Assembly: GCA_913056235.1 (NCBI GenBank)
Contig: CAJXMW010000009.1
Span: 1-63,487 of the forward strand
Direction: 5' to 3'
Origin: an uncultured Fodinibius sp.
Lineage (GTDB): Bacteria > Bacteroidota > Rhodothermia > Balneolales > Balneolaceae
DNA: 63,487 nt
In this document: piece after piece, positions 36,398 to 45,009 of the stretch
Layout: the number at the start of each line of letters is the position of its first letter
How positions within the stretch are numbered: the first letter of the stretch is position 1
Program-made: the position numbers and the translations under genes
The notes under the pieces: model-generated
Database searches by the model: none
What the model saw: the letters and a program-made list of their open reading frames with translations, nothing else
What the model was told of the DNA's origin: nothing

Positions 36398-37606
36398 ATG
36401 GCCATTTTACATCCCTTCAAAGCCTGGCGCCCGAACCCCGAAAACGTAGAAGAAATAGCATGTGTTCCATATGACGTGGTAAGCGTTGATGAGGCCCGTT
36501 CGCTGGCTGAAGGCAAGCCCAAAAGCTTTCTACATGTTGTTCGCCCAGAAATTGATCTCCCGGAAGGTACCGATCCCCATGATGACAGCGTATATACGAA
36601 AGGAGCTGAGAATCTTAACCAATTTCTGAGCGACGGTACCCTTGAACAGGAGGATGAAGAACAGATTTACGTCTATCAACTGATCCGCAACGGACGTCCA
36701 CAGACCGGCATTTTTGCCTGCGTTTCTGTTGAAGATTACGATAACGAGGTCATACTCAAGCACGAACTCACACGACCGGAAAAGGAAGATGACCGCACGC
36801 GTCACATCCTCACACAGGATGCCCACGCCGAACCGGTGATGATGACCTACAAAGATGACGAACGCACCGACGAACTGATTGAGCAGACGACTCGGCAAGA
36901 GCCTATTTTTAACTTTACAGCTCCTGATGGTGTGCTACATAAAATATGGAAGGCCGAACAGACGGAGGAGTTTGTTGAAGCTTTTGACGAGATTTCGAAC
37001 CTTTACATTGCCGACGGCCATCATCGCTGCAAGAGTGCTTCGCGGGCTGCCGCACAAAAACGCAAGAACAATGCTGATCACACCGGTGATGAAGAATATA
37101 ACTTCTTCCCCGCAGTAATCTTCCCGATGTCAAATATGAATATTCTGGCCTATAATCGGGCGATCCATTCCATCCCCAACGGCTTTCTGGATATACTAAA
37201 AGAGAAATTTAAACTTACGGCCGGGGCTGATCCCAAACCTTCCAAGAAAGGAACAATCAGCTTATATATCGATAGCAAATGGTATGGTATGGACTTGCCC
37301 CTGGCTCAGAATCCCAATAGTGTTGAAAAGCTGGATGTGTATCGACTGCAAGAATACCTGCTGTCTCCCTTGCTGGATATTACTGATCCACGACGGAACG
37401 ACAACATCTCGTTTGTAGGTGGTATCCGTGGCACTAATGAACTGGAAAAGCTGGTCGACAGCGGTGAGGTGGATTTAACCATCAGCATGTATCCAACCAG
37501 TATTGAAGAGCTGGTCGAAGTGTCTGACGAAGGATTGCTGATGCCTCCTAAATCAACATGGTTTGAACCAAAATTACGATCTGGACTTCTTGTTCACACT
37601 TTTTAA
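36398..37606 (+). CDS. DUF1015 family protein
   Basis: 402 residues. Family marks: N-terminal HPFKAWRP and VPYDVV, a central 'HELTRPEKEDDRTRHI', and YIADGHHRCKSA near residue 205. No catalytic role is firmly established. The gene precedes serC by 27 nt on the same strand; DUF1015 genes next to phosphoserine-pathway genes are common in many phyla (family knowledge), which suggests a role in serine metabolism. No serA or serB is in the window. Confidence 0.88.
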   Translation: MAILHPFKAWRPNPENVEEIACVPYDVVSVDEARSLAEGKPKSFLHVVRPEIDLPEGTDPHDDSVYTKGAENLNQFLSDGTLEQEDEEQIYVYQLIRNGRPQTGIFACVSVEDYDNEVILKHELTRPEKEDDRTRHILTQDAHAEPVMMTYKDDERTDELIEQTTRQEPIFNFTAPDGVLHKIWKAEQTEEFVEAFDEISNLYIADGHHRCKSASRAAAQKRKNNADHTGDEEYNFFPAVIFPMSNMNILAYNRAIHSIPNGFLDILKEKFKLTAGADPKPSKKGTISLYIDSKWYGMDLPLAQNPNSVEKLDVYRLQEYLLSPLLDITDPRRNDNISFVGGIRGTNELEKLVDSGEVDLTISMYPTSIEELVEVSDEGLLMPPKSTWFEPKLRSGLLVHTF

Positions 37607-37633
37607 TTCCAACATCCTAATATCAAAATTCCT

Positions 37634-38713
37634 ATGAAACGCGTTCATAACTTTAGTGCTGGACCTGCTACACTGCCTCTCGAAGTTTTAAAGAAAGCAC
37701 AAGAAGAGCTCACCAACTTCCAGGATATGGGGCGCTCCGTGATGGAGATTAGCCACCGCAGTGCCCAGTACACCGAAATTGACCACCAAGCCAAATCTCG
37801 GCTGCGTGATCTGCTCAACCTGGGAACCGACTTTGAAATTATGTTTCTGCAGGGCGGCGCCAGCTCACAATTTATGATGGCACCCTATAATTTTCTCAGT
37901 GAAAACCAAACCGCCGATTATATTGATACCGGGCGCTGGTCGAACAAAGCCATCAGAGAAGCCAAAATATTCGGTAACGTCCATCGTCCCTACAGCAGCG
38001 CTGACTCGGGCTATGATCGCGTTCCAACGGATGATGAGCTGGAATTCAGTGACAATCCTGCCTACGTGCACTTTACATCCAACAACACGGTAGCAGGTAC
38101 ACAATTCCCCACTGAACCCGAAACCAATGGCGTGCCACTTGTCTGTGATGCTTCATCAGATTTTCTATCCAAACCGATTGACGCTTCGAGATACGGTATT
38201 ATCTATGCAGGCGCCCAGAAAAATGTGGGACCAGCAGGTGTTACGATTGTTATCGTCAAAAAGGATTTTCTGGCTAAAGCCAATACAGATAACGTACCTA
38301 CTATACTGCAATATCAGACGCATGCTGAGAAAATCTTTAACACGCCTCCGACTTTTAATGTGTACATGGTAAATCTTGTACTGGAGTGGATTCAAGACAA
38401 AGGCGGGCTGGACTATTTTAAAAAGTTTAACGAAGAAAAAGCGGCATTGCTGTACGACGAGATCGATCGCGATGACTTTTACCGTGGTGCAGTTGAAAAA
38501 GATTCTCGTTCTCTGATGAATGCGACCTTCCGTCTTCTCTCTGAAGAGCTAGAGGAAAAGTTCTTGTCTGAAGCTGTCGAACACGATCTTTACACACTCA
38601 AGGGGCACCGAAGCGTGGGCGGTATCCGTGCCAGTATGTATAACGCCTGCCCTATGGAAAGCGTTGAGGCGCTGGTCAACTTTATGAAAGACTTCCGCAA
38701 GAATAACGGATAA
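37634..38713 (+). CDS. serC: Phosphoserine aminotransferase
   Basis: 359 residues, normal length. PLP fold with the N-terminal HNFSAGPATLPLEVL, substrate-binding SHRS, and K196 in YAGAQKNVGPAG as the Schiff-base lysine; the C-terminal segment HRSVGGIRASMYNA is conserved. Converts 3-phosphohydroxypyruvate and glutamate to phosphoserine in serine synthesis and can act in pyridoxal phosphate synthesis. Probably co-transcribed with the DUF1015 gene. Confidence 0.97.
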   Translation: MKRVHNFSAGPATLPLEVLKKAQEELTNFQDMGRSVMEISHRSAQYTEIDHQAKSRLRDLLNLGTDFEIMFLQGGASSQFMMAPYNFLSENQTADYIDTGRWSNKAIREAKIFGNVHRPYSSADSGYDRVPTDDELEFSDNPAYVHFTSNNTVAGTQFPTEPETNGVPLVCDASSDFLSKPIDASRYGIIYAGAQKNVGPAGVTIVIVKKDFLAKANTDNVPTILQYQTHAEKIFNTPPTFNVYMVNLVLEWIQDKGGLDYFKKFNEEKAALLYDEIDRDDFYRGAVEKDSRSLMNATFRLLSEELEEKFLSEAVEHDLYTLKGHRSVGGIRASMYNACPMESVEALVNFMKDFRKNNG

Positions 38714-38785
38714 CGTAGAATTCTGGCAAAACGAATCGGGCAGATTTCCAATGTTATGTATCTTTGGGAGTCTGCTCTATTCGCC

Positions 38786-39403
38786 TTATATCATTCCAAA
38801 TACGGTCAGAATGTGGTCGATCGTATTCGGCACAAACAGCAACAAATACACAATACCCCACAATGCACCGGCAACATGCGCCTCGTGGTTAATTTTGCCA
38901 CGAGCCTGCTTGCTGGCATACATGCTGTAGATCAGATATAGGATGGCAAAGACAAAAGCTGGAATCGGTATCGGGATAAGCATCAGGTAAATACTTTCCA
39001 TTGGAAAGAGAAAAATAAAAGCAAACAACACGGATCCCACCGCACCGGAAGCGCCAAGTGTAGCATAGTTCGGATCATCCTTAAATTTGATTACCGATGG
39101 AATGCCAGCTACAATTAGTCCGGTAAGATAAAGTCCCAGAAAGTATTTGCCTCCAAGGACCTGCTCCATTACAGGACCAAAAAAGTAGAGCGTGAACATA
39201 TTCACAAACAGGTGTCCCAAGTTGGCATGCAGAAATCCGGAGGTCAAAAGCTCGTACCAGGTTTTATCGCGAACGGTACGATGCGGTTTCAGATAGCCCA
39301 CCTCAATAAGCGGAGGATACAGATACAGCGCCGCCAGTGAGATCAACACATTCGCGGCAACGAGATAAAATGTGACGGGATTGTTGGCTAAATAATTCTC
39401 CAT
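38786..39403 (-). CDS. Rhomboid-family intramembrane serine protease
   Basis: 205 residues from the ATG at 39401-39403; a GTG 18 nt upstream could add six residues. Six hydrophobic spans. The catalytic Ser is S119 in GASGAVG and the His is H176 in HEAHVAGALWG; the conserved SGFLHANLGHLFVNM stands in the second span. Cleaves membrane proteins within the bilayer; bacterial substrates are mostly unknown. It is convergent with serC and divergent from tRNA-Thr. Confidence 0.93.
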   Translation of the reverse strand: MENYLANNPVTFYLVAANVLISLAALYLYPPLIEVGYLKPHRTVRDKTWYELLTSGFLHANLGHLFVNMFTLYFFGPVMEQVLGGKYFLGLYLTGLIVAGIPSVIKFKDDPNYATLGASGAVGSVLFAFIFLFPMESIYLMLIPIPIPAFVFAILYLIYSMYASKQARGKINHEAHVAGALWGIVYLLLFVPNTIDHILTVFGMI

Positions 39404-39486
39404 AATACTAAATTTAGTCACTGAAAATAGACAAGAGCAGCTTCGAACGCCAATTTTTTTACCGATGCTTAAAACTTCTTCACATA

Positions 39487-39519
39487 TTTGCTAAGGGATA
39501 ACGATACTGCTTATATTTG
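39487..39519 (+). promoter_or_regulatory. Bacteroidota-type promoter for tRNA-Thr
   Basis: TTTG at 39487-39490 and TATATTTG at 39512-39519 match the -33 (TTTG) and -7 (TAnnTTTG) boxes of the Bacteroidota primary sigma factor. The gap is 21 nt and the tRNA 5' end lies 16 nt downstream. Confidence 0.75.
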
Positions 39520-39534
39520 ACCACTTCTTGACAA

Positions 39535-39606
39535 GCCGATGTAGCTCAGGGGTAGAGCGATTCTCTCGTAAAGAATAGGTCGCTGGTTCGAATCCAGTCA
39601 TCGGCT
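39535..39606 (+). tRNA. tRNA-Thr (CGT)
   Basis: 72 nt without encoded CCA. Acceptor GCCGATG / CATCGGC, D arm GCTCAGGGGTAGAGC, anticodon stem ATTCT / AGAAT with loop CTCGTAA (anticodon CGT, reads ACG), T arm CTGG-TTCGAAT-CCAG, discriminator T. Preceded by a consensus promoter and followed by a degenerate copy of its 3' half. Confidence 0.95.
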
Positions 39607-39612
39607 CATACT

Positions 39613-39661
39613 TTCTCGGGATAAAGAATAGGTCGCCCCGAATAATCGGGGTCATCGGCTC
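39613..39661 (+). repeat. Degenerate copy of the tRNA-Thr 3' half
   Basis: TTCTCGGGAT then AAAGAATAGGTCG repeats the tRNA anticodon-arm and variable-loop sequence exactly over 13 nt. The T arm is replaced by another perfect hairpin (CCCCGA-ATAA-TCGGGG), and TCATCGGCTC repeats the acceptor end. A T-run follows, so it may also act as a terminator of the tRNA transcript. A third weaker echo (CTCGGGATCATCG) begins near 39682. Confidence 0.8.
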
Positions 39662-39718
39662 TTTTTTATAAATGCGCTCCGACTCTCGGGATCATCGCTT
39701 CACTCCCCCCTACTTATT

Positions 39719-40144
39719 ATGTGTCCATCCAACACCAACGAACACTTGTTTGTATATGGCACCCTACGTAAAGAGGTAGACCATCCTATGTCAGATATAC
39801 TGCAAAAATATTCTGAAAGTATAGACCGGGGATCTTTTAGCGGAAAGCTGTTTGATGTAGGATCCTATCCGGCTGCCATTATCAATGGTGAAGACGGTGG
39901 ACGAGTCTATGGAGAACTATATAAACTGACAAATCCCGACGCGCTTTTCCATCATCTAGATCCCTACGAAGGATTTGACGCCGACGAGCCCTCTAAAAGC
40001 TTATATCTCAGGAAGAAAGTGACCGTCAAAACTGAGGACGGAAATCAATTGACCGCCTGGACGTATCTCTATAATCGGCCGGTAGAATGTCTGTCCCATA
40101 TCCCCAATGGCGATTATCTTAACTATTTGAAAAGCAAGCCATGA
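39719..40144 (+). CDS. Gamma-glutamylcyclotransferase-like protein (AIG2/GGCT fold)
   Basis: 141 residues. N-terminal FVYGTLR (YGTLR at 13-17) forms the substrate-binding loop, and E84 in LDPYEGF is the expected catalytic acid. The region GRVYGELYKL fits the fold. Related enzymes act on gamma-glutamyl amines or peptides; the precise substrate is unknown. It stands alone between tRNA-Thr and rlpA. Confidence 0.9.
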   Translation: MCPSNTNEHLFVYGTLRKEVDHPMSDILQKYSESIDRGSFSGKLFDVGSYPAAIINGEDGGRVYGELYKLTNPDALFHHLDPYEGFDADEPSKSLYLRKKVTVKTEDGNQLTAWTYLYNRPVECLSHIPNGDYLNYLKSKP

Positions 40145-40283
40145 TGATCTGATTCGATCGATTCCTGAAACAAACTCATAGGTTAGCCGGTTAAACATTT
40201 TCTGTTAATCCATGGTGGCTATGGATTTTCTTCCGGCTCCAAAATATATTATGGCGTAAATAATAATTTCAGCCCAAACGATC

Positions 40284-40946
40284 TTGCGATACCTTCTGAT
40301 CCTTGTTGCTTTTAGCTTGTTCGTCAGCTCATGCGGTACTACTTCGCGCATGGGTGAAGAGACCTCTGAAAAAGAGATTCCAATGGAGACTGGTAAAAAA
40401 ATTGAGGAAGGTATCGCCAGCTGGTATGGGCCTAATTTTCACGGCAAGTTAACGGCTAATGGCGAAAAATACGATATGAATGGATTAACCGCTGCCCACC
40501 GAACCCTGCCCTTCAACTCGGTGATTAAAGTGAAGAACCTGGAAAATGGCCAATCGGTGCAGGTCCGCATTAATGATCGTGGTCCTTACGCCAAAAACAG
40601 AATTATTGATCTATCAAAAAAAGCAGCCAAAGAAATTGATATGCTTGGGCCCGGCACTGCTCATGTTGCACTTATCTTGATGAAAGGCGACCTGGAAAAC
40701 TCCAGAGTCACCGACCTAAAAATGCCAACTTATACCGTTCAATTAGCCTCTTTCGATAATGAAACAAAGGCGTTCGATCATTCCCGTAAGATACGCGGTT
40801 CACGTGTTGAAAAAATTAACATGGAGGGTAAAACGGTTTACCGTGTTTATTACGGCAACTATATTGATGAAGACAAAGCCAAAGCCCAAAAGCAGAAACT
40901 GGAACGACGTGGATATGATGGGTATGTAAAACAAATCCAGAACTAA
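40284..40946 (+). CDS. rlpA: RlpA lipoprotein with SPOR domain
   Basis: 220 residues starting at TTG (40284); an in-frame stop 27 nt upstream with no ATG between forces this choice. Lipoprotein signal ends VSSC (C17). Double-psi beta-barrel (about 43-133) has ASWYGPNFHG and INDRGPY with likely active residues E61, H72 and D98. The C-terminal SPOR domain (about 148-220) binds denuded septal peptidoglycan. RlpA can be a lytic transglycosylase acting on naked glycans in cell division, shown in Pseudomonas; many homologues lack activity. Confidence 0.92.
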   Translation: MRYLLILVAFSLFVSSCGTTSRMGEETSEKEIPMETGKKIEEGIASWYGPNFHGKLTANGEKYDMNGLTAAHRTLPFNSVIKVKNLENGQSVQVRINDRGPYAKNRIIDLSKKAAKEIDMLGPGTAHVALILMKGDLENSRVTDLKMPTYTVQLASFDNETKAFDHSRKIRGSRVEKINMEGKTVYRVYYGNYIDEDKAKAQKQKLERRGYDGYVKQIQN

Positions 40947-41025
40947 CCAATAAACTTCTACTTCTGGGAATGCACAGCCCACCTTTTTTGGTTTAGGCAC
41001 CTGCAAAAACCAATATATTATTTAT

Positions 41026-42513
41026 ATGAAGAAAAAAATTATTGTAATCGGCAGTGGCTTCGGGGGACTCGCTACGGCTTCGCGACTGCTTTCGCAGGGA
41101 CATGACGTTGAAATTTTTGAAAAACGTGACAAGCCCGGTGGTCGGGCATATGTGTACGAGATGGATGGTTTCAAATTCGATGGCGGCCCGACGGTCATTA
41201 CGGCTCCTTTTTTGTTTGATGAAATTTTTGAAGCGGCCGGCAAAAGTCGGGAGGACTACTTTGAGCTTGTGCCCTGCGATCCATTTTACCGAATTTTTAA
41301 TGCTGAGGGTGAAAAGTTCGATTACAACGGCGATCACGATTTTGTATTAAATGAGATTGAAAAATGGAATCCCGCCGACAAGGAAGGCTATACCAAGTTT
41401 CTTAAATCAACTAAAGCGATCTTTAACAAGGGATTTGTGGAGCTGGCAGACCAGCCTTTTTTAAGTCTCTGGGATATGCTCAAAGTGGTGCCCGACCTGA
41501 TTAAGCTGCAATCGCACCAGACCGTTTTTAAGTACATCTCAAAATATATCGAGGATGATTTCCTGCGCAAAGTGTTCTCATTTCATCCCCTGCTAGTAGG
41601 CGGTAATCCTTTTGATACCACCTCTATCTATGCGATGATCCACTACCTGGAGCGCGAATGGGGCGTGCATTATGCCATGGGCGGGACCGGAGCCATCGTT
41701 GAATCGCTGCAAAAACTTATCGAAGAGCAAGGCGGTACTTTTCATTACAATGCCGAGGTGGATGAGATTACGATTGAACATGGCAAAGCAACCGGCATCC
41801 GTCTAAAGGACAGCAGCACCCATAAGGCTGATCAAGTGGTTTCCAACGCGGATGTAGCGTTTACGTATCGGCACATGATTCCTGAAAAAGAGCGCTCTAC
41901 CTGGACGAATCGAAAGATTGAGCGCACCAAATACAGCATGTCACTTTTCGTGATCTATTTTGGCACCAAGCGACGCTACCTTGATTCGGAACTCGAACAT
42001 CATAACATCATCCTGGGCGAACGATACGAAGAGTTACTGGCGGACATTTTCCACGACAAAAAACTGACTGATGACTTCTCGCTCTACCTGCACATGCCCA
42101 CCAAAACGGACCCATCGCTGGCGCCTGATGGCTGCGAAGGATTTTACGTGCTATCCCCGGTGCCCCATTTAGACAGCGGTACCGACTGGGAGCAAAAAGC
42201 CAAGCCGTACCGTGATGCGATTATCAGCTTTTTGGAAGAAAACTACCTGCCCAACCTGGAAGAAAACATTGTATTTGAGCACCATATTGATCCGCTGCAC
42301 TTTCAGCAGACACTGAACAGCTACAAAGGATCGGCTTTTTCGGTGGAACCTATTTTGACACAGTCGGCCTGGTTTCGTCCACACAATAAATCCGAGGATG
42401 TTGATGACCTATTCTTTGTAGGTGCAGGCACGCATCCGGGTGCGGGGCTGCCGGGCGTGCTGTCCTCGGCTAAGATTGCTGAGGATTTGATTTGTGATAA
42501 CGATCGTGACTGA
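41026..42513 (+). CDS. crtI: CrtI-type phytoene desaturase
   Basis: 495 residues. N-terminal FAD-binding motif [15 protein letters not shown] followed by [12 protein letters not shown]-terminal amine-oxidase-like signature [23 protein letters not shown]. The length and the C-terminal signature mark the bacterial phytoene desaturase family. It introduces double bases of conjugation into phytoene to give neurosporene or lycopene. A related desaturase/ketolase (CrtN/CrtO type) is less likely. crtB, normally adjacent, is not present here, while the hydroxylase crtZ lies 29 kb away. Confidence 0.9.
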   Translation: MKKKIIVIGSGFGGLATASRLLSQGHDVEIFEKRDKPGGRAYVYEMDGFKFDGGPTVITAPFLFDEIFEAAGKSREDYFELVPCDPFYRIFNAEGEKFDYNGDHDFVLNEIEKWNPADKEGYTKFLKSTKAIFNKGFVELADQPFLSLWDMLKVVPDLIKLQSHQTVFKYISKYIEDDFLRKVFSFHPLLVGGNPFDTTSIYAMIHYLEREWGVHYAMGGTGAIVESLQKLIEEQGGTFHYNAEVDEITIEHGKATGIRLKDSSTHKADQVVSNADVAFTYRHMIPEKERSTWTNRKIERTKYSMSLFVIYFGTKRRYLDSELEHHNIILGERYEELLADIFHDKKLTDDFSLYLHMPTKTDPSLAPDGCEGFYVLSPVPHLDSGTDWEQKAKPYRDAIISFLEENYLPNLEENIVFEHHIDPLHFQQTLNSYKGSAFSVEPILTQSAWFRPHNKSEDVDDLFFVGAGTHPGAGLPGVLSSAKIAEDLICDNDRD

Positions 42514-42624
42514 CCAATCTATTTATCCATGAGTCTGGTCGCAACACAGAGTAGAGCGACCAGATGATCCATCTATTCTATCTCTGAACTTGATCATAAC
42601 GCGAAACATCGTGACCAGATTGGT
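42513..42624. repeat. Folded intergenic element after crtI
   Basis: Outer arms ACCAATCT (42513-42520) and AGATTGGT (42617-42624) enclose an inner hairpin TCTGGTCGC (42534-42542) / GCGACCAGA (42556-42564). A further TGACCAGA is near 42612. About 112 bp, similar in size and layout to the element at 29586-29690, but with different arm sequence. The outer arm begins at the crtI stop. Confidence 0.5.
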
Positions 42625-42630
42625 TGATAA

Positions 42631-42661
42631 TATCCCCGGCACTTTTGAAGTGGCGGGGATA
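42631..42661 (+). terminator. Terminator-like hairpin downstream of crtI
   Basis: Stem TATCCCCGGCACTT / AAGTGGCGGGGATA (one G-G mismatch) with a 3-nt loop, then a T/C-rich stretch. It is the likely end of the crtI transcript. Confidence 0.7.
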
Positions 42662-42787
42662 TACTCTTTTCTTACTTGATTTACTTGATGGAATAAACCT
42701 GAAAATGGCACCCCGAGCCCGGCCAACCAGCTATTTATTGAGAGTGAGCTAATGCGTAATTACCACTTCAGTTCTTATAAAAATAAA

Positions 42788-42815
42788 AAGCCCGACACCA
42801 AAGGGTGGCGGGCTT
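42788..42815 (-). terminator. Terminator of the transaldolase gene
   Basis: Stem AAGCCCG-A-CACC / GGTG-G-CGGGCTT with a 4-nt loop and TTTTTATTTTT following on the minus strand, 27 nt after the stop. Confidence 0.88.
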
Positions 42816-42841
42816 AAAATTCAAGACGAAACTAGAATGCA

Positions 42842-43504
42842 CTACTTGTTTTCGACCTCTTCTTGCAGCGAATCCCAGTCGGCCAAAAACTTCTCGAGAC
42901 CCCGATCGGTAAGTGGATGCTCTAACAGCTGGTCGATTACATTCAGCGGCATTGTAGCCACATCAGCTCCCAAACGAGCTGCTTCAAGTACGTGCATTGG
43001 GTGACGGATGCTTGCGGCCAGTACTTCGGTCTCGAAGCCGTAATTGTCGTAGATATTTACGACGTCTTCAATCAACTGCATGCCATCGCTTGAAATATCA
43101 TCGATGCGGCCAATAAAAGGTGATATATAAGTTGCACCCGCCTTGGCAGCCAGCATAGCCTGTGTTGCGGAGAAGCAGAGCGTGCAGTTAGTGCGAATCC
43201 CTTCATCCGAAAGACTTTTAATGGCTTTAATGCCGTCTTTGATCAATGGTACTTTGACGACAACGTTGTCGGCGATTTTTGCCAGATGCCGAGCCTCCGA
43301 CATAATCTCATCATACTCGGTGGAAACAACTTCGGCAGACACATCTCCTTCAATCATGTTACAAATTTTGGCAATATGGCCTTCGAAATCTGCAACACCG
43401 ATTTTGGCGCATAAACTTGGATTGGTTGTTACTCCATCTAGTACACCTAATTCGTGGGCTTCTTGAATTTCGTCAAGATCAGCGGTGTCAATAAAAAATT
43501 TCAT
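42842..43504 (-). CDS. Small transaldolase / fructose-6-phosphate aldolase-type
   Basis: 220 residues, matching the short TalC/FsaA-like transaldolase subfamily. N-terminal [22 protein letters not shown] and Schiff-base lysine K84 in VVVKVPL. Also conserved: [12 protein letters not shown] and SPFIGRIDD. In most bacteria this subfamily acts as true transaldolase in the pentose phosphate pathway; a few act as fructose-6-phosphate aldolases. The gene is monocistronic with its own terminator. Confidence 0.92.
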   Translation of the reverse strand: MKFFIDTADLDEIQEAHELGVLDGVTTNPSLCAKIGVADFEGHIAKICNMIEGDVSAEVVSTEYDEIMSEARHLAKIADNVVVKVPLIKDGIKAIKSLSDEGIRTNCTLCFSATQAMLAAKAGATYISPFIGRIDDISSDGMQLIEDVVNIYDNYGFETEVLAASIRHPMHVLEAARLGADVATMPLNVIDQLLEHPLTDRGLEKFLADWDSLQEEVENK

Positions 43505-43679
43505 ATTTGGCTTGGTGGCTTTAGTGGTTATTTTTGCTTGATTTAAAATATGAAATTTTAATTCTCTTTCTTAATCTGGCCCCCATTTTTAAATATCTGC
43601 CAGCCAAAAATTAAATTATCTTTAGGCTGTTGTAAAAAATCTTTAAATAAGTTCATTTATCAGATTTCTTCACGATTTC

Positions 43680-44990
43680 GTGAATCATTACACTCGCAAG
43701 CTCGTAATGGGATTGTTGCTCAAATTACCATCAAAATTCAAGCAAGTGAAATATTTACCGCATTATTCCTTTGTTTTATTCATCCTTTTCATTGTACAAG
43801 CCTGTGGTGATTCTCCCAATGGGAAATCTGGCAAGGCCGGACCATCTTCCCCGCCGGAAGACCCGGGCACCAGTGTCGAAACCATTACAGCAAAGACCAG
43901 CGATATATCTCAGCAAATTAAATCATTTGGCAACATCCGTGCTCAAGAAATCGTGCAGGTAACGCCACAGGTCTCGAACCGCGTGACCCGAATTTATGCG
44001 GATCTGGGTGATACGGTAAAACAGGGCGAAGTACTTGCCAAAATATATGATGCCCCATACCGAGATCAATATCAGCAAGCCCAGGCATCACTGGAACAGA
44101 GCCGCACTTCTTATGTGCGCGACAGCCTGAATTTTCAACGCCAAAAAGAACTTTATCGGCAAGATTTAATTAGTGCTTCGGAATTTGATGATGCCAAAGC
44201 CACGTTCCAGAACAGCAGGGCCCAGCTTCGTTCGTCGAAGGCCAGCCTTACCGAGAGCAGAGAGAACCTAAACAACACGAAGATTACCTCTCCTGTTGAT
44301 GGGGTCGTCTTAAGCCGTGATATTTCTGAAGGCGATGTAGCCAGCACCGGTCAGGTAGCTTATGAAATAGCCAATACCATTGGGTATCAGGCACGTGTTT
44401 ATCTACCGCTGGATGAGTGGCGTAATGTTGAGATCGGCCAGAAAGTAAAATTTCGGGTTTCCAACCAGCCGGACATCAGCGGGCGCGGACGCGTCACTCA
44501 AATTAGTCCACGGCTGAACCCCAAAACTGGCCTAGGTGAAGTCGTCATTAGCCTGACACAGGACGGTCAAGCTATCTATCAGGGCGTGCTGGTTGAAGCT
44601 AATATTAATGTAGAGACCCACCCCAACGCGGTGGTTATTCCACGTGCAGCTCTCGTTGAAAATGTTCAAACTTTGATTGAGCCCGAATCGAATACGATCC
44701 AGCTTGAACGCAGCTACTCGGCTTTTACTGTGCAAGGGGATTCACTTGCCATCCAGCGCGATCTGAAACTAGGCATTGAGCAGGGGGATCAGATTGAAGT
44801 GCTACAGGGCATTCAGCCCGGTGATGAGCTGGTGATAACGGGCCAGAGCGGATTGTCTGACAGCACCAAGGTGCGCGTGGCTGGACAGAGCAAGTTTCAG
44901 GAATCGGCCGAGGTCCCCATCGAAAGTACCAGTAACAAACAACCTGACCAATCCAGCAACGCATCGAAAGACACAAGCTCAACCTCCTAA
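43680..44990 (+). CDS. RND efflux periplasmic adaptor (membrane fusion protein)
   Basis: 436 residues from a GTG at 43680; an ATG at 43707 in frame is an equally possible start. Lipoprotein-like signal ending VQAC (C42 from the GTG). Lipoyl/barrel-sandwich halves flank a helical hairpin (about 115-205), then beta-barrel and membrane-proximal domains. Motifs such as VTPQVSNRVTRIYADLGDTVKQGEVLAKI and ITSPVDGVVLSRDISEGDVAS are family-typical. The Ser/Asn-rich C-terminal tail is low complexity. It links the inner-membrane pumps encoded by the next two genes with an outer-membrane channel, not encoded here. The gap to the first pump gene is 19 nt. Confidence 0.93.
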   Translation: MNHYTRKLVMGLLLKLPSKFKQVKYLPHYSFVLFILFIVQACGDSPNGKSGKAGPSSPPEDPGTSVETITAKTSDISQQIKSFGNIRAQEIVQVTPQVSNRVTRIYADLGDTVKQGEVLAKIYDAPYRDQYQQAQASLEQSRTSYVRDSLNFQRQKELYRQDLISASEFDDAKATFQNSRAQLRSSKASLTESRENLNNTKITSPVDGVVLSRDISEGDVASTGQVAYEIANTIGYQARVYLPLDEWRNVEIGQKVKFRVSNQPDISGRGRVTQISPRLNPKTGLGEVVISLTQDGQAIYQGVLVEANINVETHPNAVVIPRAALVENVQTLIEPESNTIQLERSYSAFTVQGDSLAIQRDLKLGIEQGDQIEVLQGIQPGDELVITGQSGLSDSTKVRVAGQSKFQESAEVPIESTSNKQPDQSSNASKDTSSTS

Positions 44991-45009
44991 ACACAGATTC
45001 TGATTATTT

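Noticed and set aside
38756-38941. 61-codon plus-strand ORF between serC and the rhomboid gene
   Set aside because: Most of it is antisense to the rhomboid C-terminus and it has no recognisable feature.
40251-40283. ATG at 40251 as the rlpA start
   Set aside because: It is followed at once by a stop (ATGGCGTAA) and is in another register; the TTG at 40284 begins the lipoprotein signal.
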